64,000 bases of DNA from NCBI GenBank assembly GCA_003586115.2, contig QVOM02000102.1:469731-533730 (forward strand), given 5' to 3'. A program made the translations under genes and the position numbers. The stretch is from Salvator merianae. Taxonomy: Eukaryota > Chordata > Lepidosauria > Squamata > Teiidae. The notes beneath the pieces are model-generated. The model worked only from the letters and a program-made list of their open reading frames with translations, was not told the DNA's origin and did no database searches. Positions 23,987-36,780 of this stretch are shown piece by piece. The first letter of the stretch is position 1, and each line of letters begins with the position of its first letter.

Positions 23987-25529
23987 ATCTTCATCCTTTG
24001 AGAACTAAGTAAGTATTGTACAATTGCAGTTGGATACCTTCAGTGCTGAGCTACTGTTTAATGAAATATGATAAATAAGTCTTCCCTGTTAGTCTTTGGT
24101 TCTTTCCAAGCCTCAGTTTTATCAAGTTACAATGCCACATATATCATTGTCATCCAATTGCCAGCCTCTACTTTTGCTTCATTCAATCTGTATTTTCCCT
24201 TACTAAAAGGGGTGAGGGGAAGGTTTAGTAAAAACAACCAACTGCCCATTAACAATGAAGAAGCCATTTGTGTACATCTGGATGTACCCATATTTAATGA
24301 TGATAAAGGTATCACACAGGCTAATTTGTGCAAAAATAAGGCTTAAGGCTCACTTAATATATAAAAAATTGACAGAGCAGTGGAATGAGACTTAAAAGCA
24401 GTGAAGTGCAATTACTTCTGCTTGCTTCGCCACCTTTGTTCTTGCTACACTAACCTCTTTCAAGAAACAGTCCTAAAACCTGATTGTTATTAATCTGCAG
24501 ATACCCCTTTGTGGACCGTTTACCAATTATGAACAGTGTGTTCATTCTCTGTGATAACACACTGCTGTCTGTATGAAGGATTGGTGTCACCTTCACAGGC
24601 ATTTGATCTCTGGCCGACTCCTCTGAAGTTCACTGTTTGTTTGAAAAAAAAAATCCTTAGTTCTTTGACTGCATTACACGCAAATGTGTAGAAGCTTTGA
24701 AAACAGCAGGAAGCACTGAGTATTAAAAACAACAACAACAAAAGATTTTGCAGGCATTGCAAATGGACATAAAGGCCTCAAGTATTTTGAAGCTTGGGGG
24801 AAGAATTTCATATATGGAAAGATTATAATGTCTTGGAATTTTAAGGAACACATTTGCAAAGATTAGCCATAAATTTGTCGAGTAATCATGAAATCTGTGA
24901 CTAGAGGTTGATCACCCAAATGAAAAGAAAAGGCCTGCAAAAGGAAGTATTAAAGTTTCCATAGAAATATCACTGAAGCATATATTTATAACTCTGATAG
25001 ACACTCACTATGATAACAGCTAACTTTTCCAACAATTGAATGGCATTTTTCCATTAGTGAAAGATATTGTGAGTTGGGGGAATAGAAGCAAATATTATTT
25101 TCCTTTCACAGATCTCCTGATGGAAAAAAAAAATCACTGATATGAAAATGTTAGTTACTGGCATTTGAAAGCTTTTTCAGATGATCTGTTTACTGAGGAT
25201 CAATTGCACAGGTGTTGCTCATTTAGTGCATGAAATACACCTCTGCTGCCCAAAAAAGTACTTTTATTTTGAGAATATAACTTTCCCCAAGTTAGCACAA
25301 CAGTTGTAATTTGGAGAGCTGTGTAAATGGGATTGTGTGCAGTTATTGGATATCCAGTAGGTTGGCTGGCACACCTATAAGAGCTTCCAATGACACTCAT
25401 GACAGCTGCTCCATGAGATTAATTTTATTGTTTGTTATTTAAGCCAATCCTGGCTACAGAAACAGACTTACTATTGGTGGAACTATTGCCTGTTCCACAG
25501 TTGCTTCAGGACAGTAGTTTGGAAAAACA
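23987..25529. other. Unclassified AT-rich intergenic DNA
   Basis: An (AAC)n-like run sits near 24727-24741. No exon or repeat family is recognised. The smooth AT-rich character from 24540 to 25420 is compatible with regulatory DNA but proves nothing. Confidence 0.3.
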
Positions 25530-25690
25530 GCACATTTATATATCACCTTCCACCAAAAGTAAAAATAAACCACATTAACACGCTCCCTGGATAACTGGGA
25601 CACAAACTGTTTAGGGTTTTATGTGCCAATACTAACACCTTGAATAAGGCTTGTGCTGAACTTCTCTTCAACTTGACTGTACCAAGTACA
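25530..25690 (-). mobile_element. L2-clade LINE fragment (antisense)
   Basis: The minus strand reads FKVLVLAHKTLNSLCPSYPG, which matches the L2 C-terminal segment FKVLLLTYKALNGLAPSYL. It ends in an antisense 3' tail at 25533. Confidence 0.75.
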
Positions 25691-26139
25691 GAAAGAAAGG
25701 ACTGCTGCCTGCATTTGCCTGCACTGCTGTCCAAGCAATGATCACCATTACTAGAACGTAGGCTTTCACAGCCAGTTTCAATCTTATTTGTAACAATTCT
25801 GGGGCTGTTGTGCCGTGTTCCATAGTTCTTCTGAGAACCTAAGCTTTTGGATATAGCTACGATATCCATCTTTTGTAGTCCAAAAACTGCTACAAATGAG
25901 GCTGCCCTTACTGCTGTCTTTGGGGATGAAGCCATGTTGTGCTTGTGTACAATGTCATTATGCAGGCTCAGAATGCCTCAGTGTGCCTGAAGGATGATGT
26001 TGTGTACAAGCACAGTGTGGTTCTGCCCATGAAGGTGGCAATAACGGTAGCAGCCATGTGGATGATGGTGCAGATGAGTTCCCTGCTCAATTTCTGCAGG
26101 GCTTACCAACAAATTACTTGGTTCTAGGAACTGTAGAGA
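25691..26139. other. Unclassified insert between L2 pieces, possibly Penelope-like
   Basis: The piece aggctttcacagccagttt followed by ggggctgttgtgccgtgtt resembles terminal sequence I associate with Penelope-like elements. This is from recollection only. The 62-codon + frame at 25939-26127 shows no known motif. Confidence 0.2.
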
Positions 26140-26830
26140 GGCCAGACCAATAGCTCTTAGCCTCTCTTTTTGATTCAAACAGGTGTAAGGCACAAGTCTA
26201 CCTTGAATTGGGCATGGTATTCTTTAGGGACCCAGTGCAAATCCTTTAAGACTGGTGTGATGTGTATCTGGCCAGAATCACCCATCAAGCTTCTGCATTT
26301 TATACTAATCCCAGATTCCAATCTAATCTAATTTGGAGGTTAGCAGATCATGAGTCACTTTTGTCAGGTTGTCTCTGTTCTGGAAGAGCTGGAGCTGGTG
26401 AACCAGCCAGAGAAGGAAATAGGTATTTCTAGCAACTGCCTCCACCAGAGAGTCAAGTGATAAGGATGCATCCAGTAGTATGTCTAAATTCCATACTTGT
26501 TCTTTCCAAGGAGGAATCACCCCATCCAGAACTGGCTGCTTTTGCCATTGCTGGACACAAGAGCCCTGCTCACAAAGCACCTCTGTCTTGTCTGTGTTCA
26601 GCTTCAGTTTATCTGCCTGTCCCCAGCCCATTACAACCTTCAGATGCTGTGGAACCACCTGAGCTGCCTTTACTGTACTAGAAGAGATGAAGAGATACAG
26701 CCTCATCTCCATTTTTGAGTGCAGAGGTGTCACTTTGTATGGCAATTCAAAGTACCTCTGCTGAGGGCAGAAAATAGAACCTGCATGAAATGGTGCTTCC
26801 ATCAGCAATCACCTCTATTTCTGCCACAGA
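26140..26830 (-). mobile_element. L2-clade LINE, C-terminal reverse transcriptase fragment (antisense)
   Basis: A 161-codon minus frame (26323-26808) reads ADKLKLNTDKTEVLCEQGS, later LDILLDASLSLDSLVEAVA and then LVHQLQLFQNRDNLTKVTHD. This is the order of the L2 region after the YADD box: KLKLNPDKTEVLL, LGVLLDPSLSLEAQV and the LVRQLRP segment. It is the longest uninterrupted L2 frame in the window. It lies inside a broken element, so it is a remnant. Confidence 0.85.
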
Positions 26831-28056
26831 TGGTGACATGGTAGCAGAAGATGTGTTAGCAGGCACCTTGCTTGGTAAATGGAGATACCACTTTAGCTGA
26901 GAACAGGGGGAAAGGTTGGACATACTAGAAATACTAGTATTAGGATAACCGGAAAATCAGGATAATTTGCAACAAGTGATTGTCTGTATATGTACTTACC
27001 TGTAGAAAGCCAAAATCATTGATAGAGTCTATAGCAGAAGACTCTGTTTTTTAATTTTTTTAAATCAGAAATGGCCTGAATGTTTCTTATAGATCTATTA
27101 ATATTCTTTATATTATGCTGCACTGGCAACAGCTATTACTTATAGAGGGCAGAGATTGTGATAGGCAGCTAGTGAAAAACATCCCAGAGTTCTCTGTATT
27201 TGGATTCAGAAAGCTATTTTTAAAAATATTTTAGAGATCATAGCTGCATCCAAGCAAATCCATAACAGTAGAATTTCCTACCATCTTGCATTTCTGTGTT
27301 GTCTGTATGATGCCTGGACTTTACCTAATCCGTAGATGCATTTTTAGTACAAGCCACATCTATTCAGAAGTCAGTCCATGAAAGGTCGGTAGGATTTATT
27401 CCCAGATAAGTGCACCTAGGATCAAACCCTCTGGCTTTTATTCTGAGACTGGATTTGATGAAAATGAAAAAAAAAAGCAAAGCCGGGTATTCTCTTTCTA
27501 ACTTGGCACATATATAATGTGATACACTGGCATTTCCCCTGAGAAACTAGATTAAATCCCAAGGAATTACAAGTATCCCATCTGTGTTCAGTGTTTCTAA
27601 TATATGACTGCATTTGCTCAGGCACTTTGCAGACTCTCAGAGACCAATGAGTAAAACAGTCATTGCTCAGTGCCCTGGGCCTGCATCCTGTCTGGTTCAG
27701 TCCCCAAAGACTAGTACCAGTCTGAGAACTTGACCAAGGTGTAGGGGAAAAAACGCACAGGTAAGCCAGCATCTCTATCCTTGAGTGACCCACTAGATCT
27801 TCCCTGGCCCTGCTCCTATTTCAAAGTGCAAGTCAACAACACACAGACAGCAGATGTCCAACTCAGGTAAGATTAAAGCCAAAGGCAGGTATTTTGACTT
27901 TAACACATGTCATGCGTTTTTGTGTTTTTTGTACTTGTGAGAGTGGGTAATACACATGGAAGCACACTTTCCTTCCCATAGCAAAAAGAGCAAACTTTCA
28001 GCAATGGGAAAGTTCTGAAAAAGGAAACTCTTGGAGGAACCGATTGCCTCAGGGAT
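26831..28056. other. Unclassified intergenic DNA
   Basis: Nothing recognised. The 123-codon minus frame at 27422-27793 has no motif I can name. Confidence 0.3.
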
Positions 28057-28318
28057 GGGTTTGTGCTCACAGCATGTGGGTCTGGGAAGACCCCTGCCAG
28101 ATCTTGGGGTAACTGGATGCACCCGTGATTTGGGGGGAATATTTTTGGAAATCTCCCACCTGATCCACAGGAAGAAAGGAGACATTTCCCCCCCCCAAAA
28201 AAAATAATTATCCCCCCAAATCAAGGGTGCATCTGATTACTTTGATACTTGGCAGGGGCCTTCCTGGAGGCCCCCAAGACCCACATACCAGTTTGGGGTC
28301 TCAAGCACAAACTCTGAC
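28057..28318. repeat. Imperfect inverted repeat, about 95-120-base arms
   Basis: The left arm (28057-28150) reads ttgtgctcacagcatgtgg, then cccctgccag and ggatgcacccgtgatttgg. The right arm (28196-28318) is its reverse complement with insertions: ccaaatcaagggtgcatc, then ggcaggggcc, cccacatacc and caagcacaaact. C and A homopolymers separate the arms. It looks like an eroded fold-back element. Confidence 0.7.
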
Positions 28319-31300
28319 AAGCTTTGACCCTGCTTCCCCCTCACCCTCCTCCATTGTTTCCTGTGAAAAACAGTTTGACAAATATTCAAACTGAACTTCA
28401 GATTTCTTTGAGAAGCTTGAAATTCAGTTAGAACATTTTCAAAGTCCTTGAAATTCCATTCAGTTCATAGTGAACCAAACCAGGAAAATACTGTCAGTGC
28501 AGGCATTAAAAACAAAACAAAACAAAACAAAACGGCCTGGCTGGAAGGACCAGAAATTACAATTGTATTTGTTGCTATTTCTAATGGCCATTTTCATATT
28601 ACATTTGAGACACTGGAGACATTTCAATGTGAACCCTGAACTGATACTCAGGAATCTGAGAAGCACTGAATCATATTATAGAAATCCACATTAACCCTAT
28701 TTTCTAAAACATCTTGGTAGGAATATAGGGTCCTCCACCCCATATGACCTTCTTACACATTATTACTTAGGAAGATCAAAGGTGCTACACTGCAGCAACT
28801 CATGGACTCTCAAATAAACATGACCTACATGCTAATCCAAAGTGAAATCTGCCATTAAAAAACTTTCTTCCTCAGTTAAAATGCTCAGGAAAAAAGCACT
28901 GTAAGCAGAGTGCAAAATCCATGTGGAAAAGAAAGCCCTGTCAGCAGGAAAACGGATTTCTCGCTGAACTTGCTCCTATATTGTCCTTGCATGAGTTATT
29001 TTTTTTTTAATGTGTCTTTCTACACATCCATGGTGTGGGTGGGTGGGTGGGTAAATCTGTGGTAAATGATGCCTACTGGGTCTGGGGGGGCAAAGGATAA
29101 GGTAGCTAATAGGAAGTGGTACCAGGGGTCAGAATAGGCAGAGCTAATGGTACATGAGGCACTGGGAAGGAAACACTAGTGTCCACATGTTTTTACTTCT
29201 AAGCCGCTTTCAAGCCACTTTTTCATGTGTGTGAATGCAGCCACTGATAAGACTGGATGATTTTTTTTCAAACCCACATGAATTTTACCCTGCTGGCTAT
29301 GGTGGATAATGCGCACATTAGCCAACTCTGATCTGAATCATGCACAAAGGAGGAAGGGAGAACAGATTCAGGTTCTGAGTTGTTCCGATATGGTGAGTGT
29401 GGCCAACACCACCTTATGAATTGGCTGCCCTTGAGGCAAGGGAGGAGATCTGATGGAAGAACTGTCTGAGACAGCAGTCCATATGCTATTTATTGCAACG
29501 TAGCCTACGCAACAATAGAAGGATGAGCTGTGTGTGCATTTAGACACAGTGTTAAAACACAGTGAATATTAATACCTCACTGCATCAGCCCCTGACAAAT
29601 TATTTAGTACGTCTGCTCTATTTTCTTCATCTGTAAACTGGGTTAATAATATTTATCTAAAAGGTATAACCAGAATTAATTAGATGTTTAAATTGCTTTT
29701 GAAGCATCTGGTGCACTTTATGTCTGTACTGCCATAGCTCTCAGAATGTTACTTTCCATTTTTTATGTTTTGGCATTTGATATTGTCCCAGAAGCTCACA
29801 ACTATTGTAGCATAAGACTAATAACAGTCTCTGCACCCAAACATGGGAAAAAGAGAGAGGGGATGCAGGAGAAAGAACTCAGCAATGAAGACAGAGGCCC
29901 TTTGCAGACTCACAAGTGCAGCACACTGTAGCATTAACTAAAGTTTCAATAATTTTAATTATTGGATTATGTTATGCCAATGGAAGTTTCTTATCACAGC
30001 AGAGCCTTCCTTTGGTGCACTTCCTTGGTATGGAGAAACAGTCGGAAATTAGTTCTTCTACTTTCAGGGCTGTATTGAGGACTGCCTTCGACTGTAGATG
30101 ACGTTTTTCCACACTCTTAGGTCCAAGTTGTTTTTCTTGTTGTTGGTAGAATTCTAATTCTAAGTGTGGCTCTATCTTTCTTTCTTTCTTAATATTGAGA
30201 AAGAAAAGGACAAGGCAAGTAAATAATGTTCTACCTTTTGTTCTTTGTCACTGGTTGTTCTCTTAAACAGGGAAGCAAGAACGAGAAGGAAGAGCAAGGT
30301 CAGACCCAAAGACCCTGAGGTTGTGTCCACATCATCTTGTGATACCTGAATGCCAGGATGCCAAGCTGTTGTCCCTCACAAAGGATTTTACCTAATCTGA
30401 CAACATCCTGCATACTGTTGAACACTCTGCTGCTGTTTCAACAGTTAGAAGTTGTTATTGGGCTAAGGCAGGTCCAGTAAGGCCTCACAGCTGAATTTTG
30501 CTGGTGTGTGATTAGTGGAACATGCAAGTGGACCAAAGCGATCCATCTTCTACATTTGGGCCTAGGGTCCTGCCACACACTTTGCAGCCCCAGCCTGAGA
30601 ATCAGCAGAAATGCAGGGGTGCCAACGCTGCTGTCAGTCCTGCTTCTGCCCTCACATCCTTCTGGATGCATGAGTGCTTCACACCTCAGAAGAGAAGCAC
30701 CTATGACAAGGTGGGGCTTTCCTCCTTGCCAAAGTCTGAAGAAAAAGAAGTTGCTCCTGGACCTCCCACTCCTCTGCTCCATTCTTGATCTAAGAACACA
30801 GGGCATTGTTTAAGATTTAAATGAACTATTAGTTGCATGCTGTGGAGAATGCTTCTGTCCTGAGAAAAGCATCCTGGGCCAGGAATGCAACAGGAAGCAA
30901 GGAATGCTCTGGCAGTTATTCATATAATGGCCAGTTCATTCTGGCCAAGCTCAAAGCAGGGGGAAAAAGTTCTGTGCTCTCAAAGCTGCATGCCAAGGAC
31001 TTTGCTCCATGCCCCTAGAGATATGTCTACAGGTGTATTGTCTATCTGCATGGTAGTGGCAGGAATGGGGGCCCACCCTGGCTCATGTGGAAGACATCTT
31101 GAAAATGGTCCCCCATTAGAATGCTCCCAGGCACAGTTTCTACACCCAGAAAGTGGGGCAGGGGCAGGGGTTGTGCAGCCACTGCATTCCATAGGAGGTC
31201 ATGTGTCAGCTTGTACACGGCACTACCATTTTTGTCACTTCTGCACGCCCAGCCCTCTTTCTTAGCTTTCATTACAGATATTGCATTTCCCTTATGTTGT

Positions 31301-31357
31301 TGTTGAATTCCATGTGTGCTGATAGCACTGTGTGCTGATAGCTAGGAACTACTGGAA
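28319..31357. other. Unclassified intergenic DNA
   Basis: It contains an (AAAAC)n run at 28508-28533 and a (GGGT)n run at 29034-29052. 30300-31300 has moderate GC content and overlapping short frames on both strands, typical of worn DNA elements. No exon is supported. Confidence 0.35.
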
Positions 31358-31545
31358 TGTCATGGGAACTCAAGATCATTGTGGTCTGAACCCAGTCTAG
31401 ATTGTGGGACTCAGGTGGGAAAGGCTTTTGGATACATATACACTGAAAGACCTGTACGCTTTGTGATCCTTTATCAATAAAGGGTTGTTAACATAGCAAA
31501 GCTGTCTCTGCCTGTGTTCTTGATCTGAAGTTTGGGACGTGACCT
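31358..31545 (+). mobile_element. Ty3/gypsy 5' LTR (approximate limits)
   Basis: The block starts TGTCATGGGAACTC and carries an ATCAATAAAGG polyadenylation signal at about 31470-31483. Its tail is caaagctgtctctgcctg then gatctgaagtttgggac. The tail matches 34844-34940, which lies beyond gag and pol pieces, so the two are the LTR pair. The right limit is uncertain by a few bases. Confidence 0.7.
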
Positions 31546-33199
31546 TGACAGAATAAAAGATCATCATCAACTTAGAATGTATCTGAGGCCCCAAAAGATC
31601 ATGGTCAATTTCCAGCTACACTGGATTAAAGACGTCACTGCTGCTTTCCACCACCTGTTGACCCAACAGATGTGGTCCCAAATAGCCCTGAGAGAACTCA
31701 AAAAGCATCATGCTCTATGTGCAGGTTGAGTGGCCAGCAACACTTATCATCCTGAGCACTGTCTCACCAGAATGAGATCAGGCTGGAAGAGAGGCCTGGC
31801 TTTATTCTGAAGCTGGGTCTGTGACTATGGATACAGGAATGGATTGCTACCCAGGCTATTGCTTCTGGCTATCTGCAAGCTTTTGAAGAGCTAGGTGCAC
31901 TGAACTAGTGGGCCCAGTGCTTGAATGGGACTATAATATTATGAGTTGTATACTGGGGATAGGCGGGTTACACCTCCACCAAGTCTTCTCAGCCATCCCT
32001 GACCAGAGCATGGAGGTGCTTGGATTATAGTCTTCCCAGCACCCTGCATCCAGAGTTGGGCACTAGACCTTACCAGCCATGCAGATCCAGAACATGCCTC
32101 ATCCTGTAACTGGCACCATCCCAAAGTGCAAGTTTCAGGTCCCTGGATGTCCCAGTTCCACCCCAGGCATCATGCAAACCAGGAAAGAAGAAACATTGAC
32201 CACAGGTCACATTGCTTCTAGAACTGACATGCTGTCAACTGCAGGGTTTTTCTGTATTGTTACTTCTGCATGACCCTTATTCAGCTCTTCATTATTCCTG
32301 ATACTCATACATATATGTTACTGCATCCCTGTTCTCATTTCTCATATGTTACTCATAAATGTACATTTTTATACTCCTGTTAATTCTATAATACATCTGC
32401 TAGGTATTGCATGCATATGTTCATTAATATTCATTTGTATGCCATATTATTTCTTTCTAGCAAAAGTAGTGCTTTAGTTTTACATGTGAATTGTGTTCTG
32501 TGCTGATGGGAGGGGCAGGGGACAGGAGTGGGAAAGTGAAGAGGCCTTCTCAATGTCACAGGATTGTACCATCTGCCTCTGACTCCGATGGCTATTGAGA
32601 TAAGGGTTCTCATACTGATTCCTGTGGGAATCAGGTAGAAAAATGTAAGGTATAACTATGGAATCTTTCTTACTTCAAGAAGGTTTATTATTTCTTTTAA
32701 CTTTTGGCTGGGCCTCACAGGTTACAAAGGCTACAGCAAGCCAATTCCAAGACTACCATGTTTTTTGTAGTGGATTGACAAATTGAATCACACCCCTGCA
32801 AAGAGAAGCAGGGGATGGAAACCAGCAAGGTTAGTACCCCAATAAGGATTGGTTGGCTGTGGATCACCAGCTGGGCTGTACTTTGGTGGCACACCCAGTA
32901 GAGAATGGGCTTGGGAGCCTACCTGGGCAGCAGCCTGCTGAAGGAACAGACACTCTGGAATGAGCTACAGAGTGATTACAGAGTGATATGCACAAATTCC
33001 AAGACACTGTATAGATGTTATTAATCCAGGGGCAGTGAAGAACCCAAGATGAGGCAGCAACTGGTGCCCCTGCAAACGATCAGAACAGTGATGGGGCATG
33101 GGAGCAGTGGATGGCCAGGAGAGTGGCTTGAATGGCTAGAGGGATGCTGGCACTCCAGGAGATGGAAGGGAGGCCTTCAAACTCCAGCCCCTCTCCAAT
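31546..33199 (+). mobile_element. Gypsy leader region with probable insertions
   Basis: The stretch lies between the 5' LTR and the first gag homology. At about 1.6 kb it is long for a leader. 32080-32660 is AT-rich and of different character, so another insertion is likely. I cannot identify a primer binding site with confidence. Confidence 0.45.
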
Positions 33200-33900
33200 T
33201 GTACTCTGCAGGTCACCTTTGATGGGACCCTAAAGAATTTACCCTAGTTCATCACACAAGTTTTCAGCTTCATGCAGGAGTATGATGCTGGCTTCTCCTC
33301 CAAGGTGGTGAAAATATGCTATGTATCTGGGCAGCAGGAGGAAGATGCAGCAGAGTGGACAGTGGATTTAGACAATGTTGATGAGCCTAAGTTCCAGAGG
33401 CATGTATGGTGGGCCTTTGAGAATGCTTTGAAGACCCATTTTGTCAGGAAGATGTATTGAATCAGTTACAAGGCCTGAAACAGAGGAGCCGATCTGTAGC
33501 TGATTATGTGAACGAGTTCTGCCAGCTCGCTAGCCAAGGCCCCAAGTGGACTGAAGCCATAAAGTTCTGAGATGGCCACCAACCAGACATTCTAGAATAG
33601 GTGTACATAAAGGAAGACCCAGACAACCTGCTGGGATTCATTTGACTAGTGGGAGGCATAGAAACAAAGCCACACCAGGGCCTAAAGTATGTGCACCAGA
33701 GGCAAGTGCTTAATATCTCAGGCTGAAACTCCTACAGCCTGGATTTGGCTCAAAGAAGGCACCTAAATCCCTGAATAAGTCAAGGTTAGAGGAAAGGGAA
33801 CACTTGGATTACGCCTTTGGTGTGGAAAAGAGGGGAACCTGGCCACTAACTACCTCCAACATCTGGCAGGAGAGCCAGGAGGGATACTCCTGAAATGGGT
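33200..33900 (+). pseudogene. Ty3/gypsy gag remnant
   Basis: Broken frames read VTFDGTLKNLP, then MQEYDAGFSSKVVKICYVSG (33272 onward), then RSVADYVNEFCQLAS-like text at 33490-33540 and ILEQVYIKEDPDNLLGFI-like text near 33590. This is the order of the capsid part of gag in vertebrate gypsy elements. A worn zinc knuckle follows at about 33808-33865: LWCGKEGNLATNY, where the family has CxxCGKEGHxxxxC. One cysteine and the glycine-lysine core remain, while the other cysteines and the histidine are lost. Many in-frame stops show it is dead. Confidence 0.75.
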
Positions 33901-34129
33901 CCCAGAACAATGAGCAGAGCAAGCCACTAAACTACTAACCCCAGACCCACAGAAAAAGGCCCCAAGACAGTGGGGACTGCACTGATGAGCACAATGCCAG
34001 CAGCCCTCAGTGGGAGAGGGGAGGAAACGTTGTCAGGATCTTCATCCAGTGAAGAAGAGCCAGCAGGAAATGAGGTGAACTTGTTCTAAGAGGCAATATA
34101 GAGCAGAGAAGTCAGGAAGGGCATGAAGA

Positions 34130-34420
34130 ACCATTGGTGAGTGACTATGCCCCCCCCTTTTCTTTGTGGATCCAAATAAAGAACCCATGGGATGAAGGGA
34201 AAGTAGATGTATTGGGCCTCTCAGAGCTTAATGAACCCAGCCACAACCATGGGGTGAGCCTAGAGGTGCTTGAGCACCCCACTGATTTCATCCAGTTGAA
34301 TGGACAGTCTATGGTCAGCAGCCCTACAGGTTACCAGACCACACCCATGCTGCTGGGCATTGGGGAGCAATACAGTTTGTGCTGGCCCCAATGGCAGCAC
34401 ATCCCACCGTTTGGCTAAAG
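34130..34420 (+). pseudogene. Ty3/gypsy protease-region remnant
   Basis: A 94-codon frame ends with LEVLEHPTDFIQLNGQSM and then GYQTTPMLLGIGEQYSLC. This corresponds to the part after the aspartic protease active site in gypsy polyproteins. The active-site D-S/T-G itself is not visible. The surrounding text (SELNEPSHNHG) suggests it was lost by mutation or deletion. Confidence 0.6.
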
Positions 34421-34499
34421 CACCATAGCCCCTGACACATAATAATTGCAAGGTTGAATCTGGAGCTGAGTTGGGATAGAGACTGAGACTGGAGCAATT

Positions 34500-34843
34500 T
34501 CCTTGGATGCTCTGGTGTGGGGAGGAGAAAGGGATTCCTGATGAATACGGGAAAAATGAAAAATGGGAATCAGGTGCACTGCTCCCCAAGGGAGCTTCAG
34601 ACTGTGCCATAGAGATCATACCAGGTGCCAAAATGCCCAAGCCTAAATTGTATTCAATTACTCAAGTAGATCTGGTGGACTTACTAGACAAAAATTTGGC
34701 CCGGGGTTTCATTCAACTGGCAGTGTCACCTTTGACCACCCTTGTATTATTCTGGAAAAAGAAGGGGTGTGTGTCCCCCTGAGGATGTGGACAGACTATA
34801 GAGGACTGAATGTTAAACCCATGTCAAATACCCCCTACATTGA
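34500..34843 (+). pseudogene. Ty3/gypsy reverse transcriptase, N-terminal remnant
   Basis: The frame reads SDCAIEIIPGAKMPKPKLYS, then LVDLLDKNLARGFIQLAVSP, then after a frameshift LRMWTDYRGLN. These are the first conserved blocks of gypsy reverse transcriptase (DCAIELIPGAKLPK, KNLARGFI, CTDYRGLN). The frame stops just after NTPYI and passes straight into LTR sequence. The catalytic YxDD block, RNase H and integrase are missing. Confidence 0.85.
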
Positions 34844-34940
34844 ACAGAGCTATACATTTTGAGATCTTTTATCAATAAAGGCTTACTAACATACCTAAGC
34901 TGTCTCTGCCTCTGTTCCTTATCTGAGGTCTGGGACACCA
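34844..34940 (+). mobile_element. Ty3/gypsy 3' LTR fragment
   Basis: It shares atcaataaagg, aagctgtctctgcct and gatctgaggtctgggac-like text with the 5' LTR but lacks the first half of that LTR. The join to pol marks a deletion of several kilobases. Confidence 0.75.
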
Positions 34941-36180
34941 TGCTCTTCCATGGTGCTCATCAAAGGATGCACCATACAGTTCAGGCATGCATATGGCATG
35001 GTGCTACTGGATCATGTGGATCATGCCTTAATTCTTCTTTGTTAATTCTTAGTATTTCTAGGTAGGACAAGGAAAGATCCCAATCTGAGTAGTCATTGCC
35101 AATTTGTATAGAAAGTTGTGACTTGAGAGAGAAAGCAGCCTTCTTAGTCTTTGCACCCTATAGGGCCATTTCCTGGGTTTGAAGACTCTGCTCCCCCATC
35201 AAATCAAGGACTATCTTCAATCTGACAGTGAGGGAGGGAGGCGGCATACAGACAGCATGCTTCTGCATTAAAGAATAGCACTAATAATGTGTAGTGCTTC
35301 TCCCTGCTGTGTGGATCCTGTCTCAATTTCCCATCCTTTTATTTACATAGCTTCAGCAACTATATAGATGCATGGGGGAAAAAATCTCAAAATTATACTG
35401 GACTGACAATCTTTGAAATGGTTTAGAGGATAAAAAAATACCACCTCAGCAAGCTTGCTTCAAAATGGGTTCATTTCATTCAAATTATAGTTTCCCGTGG
35501 CTTGTGTGATTATCTCTTGTTCTTGAATGCTGCTAGAAACACCAAGCTCCAACCCTGTTCAAATCACAAGTTAAATGAATTATTAGAAGATGGTTCAAAA
35601 TCTCAGCTCAGAGCCTTTTGGAGTGAAAAAAAAAAAGTAGAAAGAAATTCAATCAAGAATTTGCAGACTTGGGTGGATAGAATTCTTATATCAAGGCCAA
35701 AGGGACATCAGGCATGATAAAACAAATAGCTTCTTGTTCTGTCTAAAGAATGGCTTTTCCACTGCTGACGAAGCCTAAGAAACACAGCTGAATGAAAGTC
35801 TCTAGCAGCCTACTAAACTAGCACCCTATTAGACCTTGTTTAGACCATTAATGTGTAATTCATTTTGATCTGTAAAAGCGTTATGAACACACAGAGAACA
35901 AACATTACCAATGCAATAATACAGTATGAGACAACATTAGTTTTTGACCCTTTCTGCACTGGGCTTTATTTCAGATTATATCCTAGAATAGGAACCTGCC
36001 ATCTGCCTGCTAGTGCAGACTGTCACAGGCCCTAGGTATTACATTTTTATATTTAAATCCTTATTTTAATTTTTACTAACACTCTGCATTAAAATATTAA
36101 TCTTTGGCATCAAGAATAAAAAGTTCTCAAGATTAGTCAGGACTCTCAGTAAGAAAGGTCTATATAGTCCATACATTCCA
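34941..36180. other. Unclassified intergenic DNA
   Basis: No gene or clear repeat is seen. Confidence 0.3.
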
Positions 36181-36780
36181 TAAGAACATAAGAGGAGCCT
36201 TGCTGGATCAGGCCACGGCCCATCTAGTCCAGCATTCTGTTTCACACAGTGGCCCACCAATTGCTTCTGGGCATTCTCAAGCAGAAGATAAAGGCAAAAC
36301 CTTCACCTGCTCTCGACTCCCTGCAAATGGCCTTTAGAGGCATCCTGCCAGTCTCTCCACCCTAGAGGCAGCATTCAGTCTAGTAGCCATTGATACACCT
36401 GTTCTCCATGAATTTCTCCAACACTTTTTTAAATCAATCTAGGCTGGTAGCGTTCACCACCTCTTCTGGTAGTAAATTCCAAAGACCCTCTGGGTGAAAA
36501 AAAACCCTTTCTCTTGTCAGTCCTAACAGTCCTAACTCTCCTGACTATCAACTTCATAAAGTACCTCCTAGTTCTAGTGCTGTGCAATAAAAAAAAATAA
36601 TTTTTCTCTGCCCAACTTTACCCACATGCTTATTATCACTCCCAAAGAATTCTAATAAGTTAGTAAGGCATGATTTACCTTTGCAGAAACCATGCTGATT
36701 TTCCTTCAGCAATGGTTGTTCCTATGTGGGTATACTAATTTTATCACTTTTTTTTTCTTTATCCTTTCTCAGAGTATTCT
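36181..36780 (-). mobile_element. CR1 LINE, 3' end plus reverse transcriptase sliver (antisense)
   Basis: Starts taagaacataagaggagcc and runs through the full antisense CR1 3' region to about 36620. From about 36660 it matches the antisense of the CR1 segment LLKENQHGFCKGKSCLTN (gtaaggcatgatttacc, tttgcagaaaccatgctga). The part between is missing, so this copy has an internal deletion. Confidence 0.8.
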
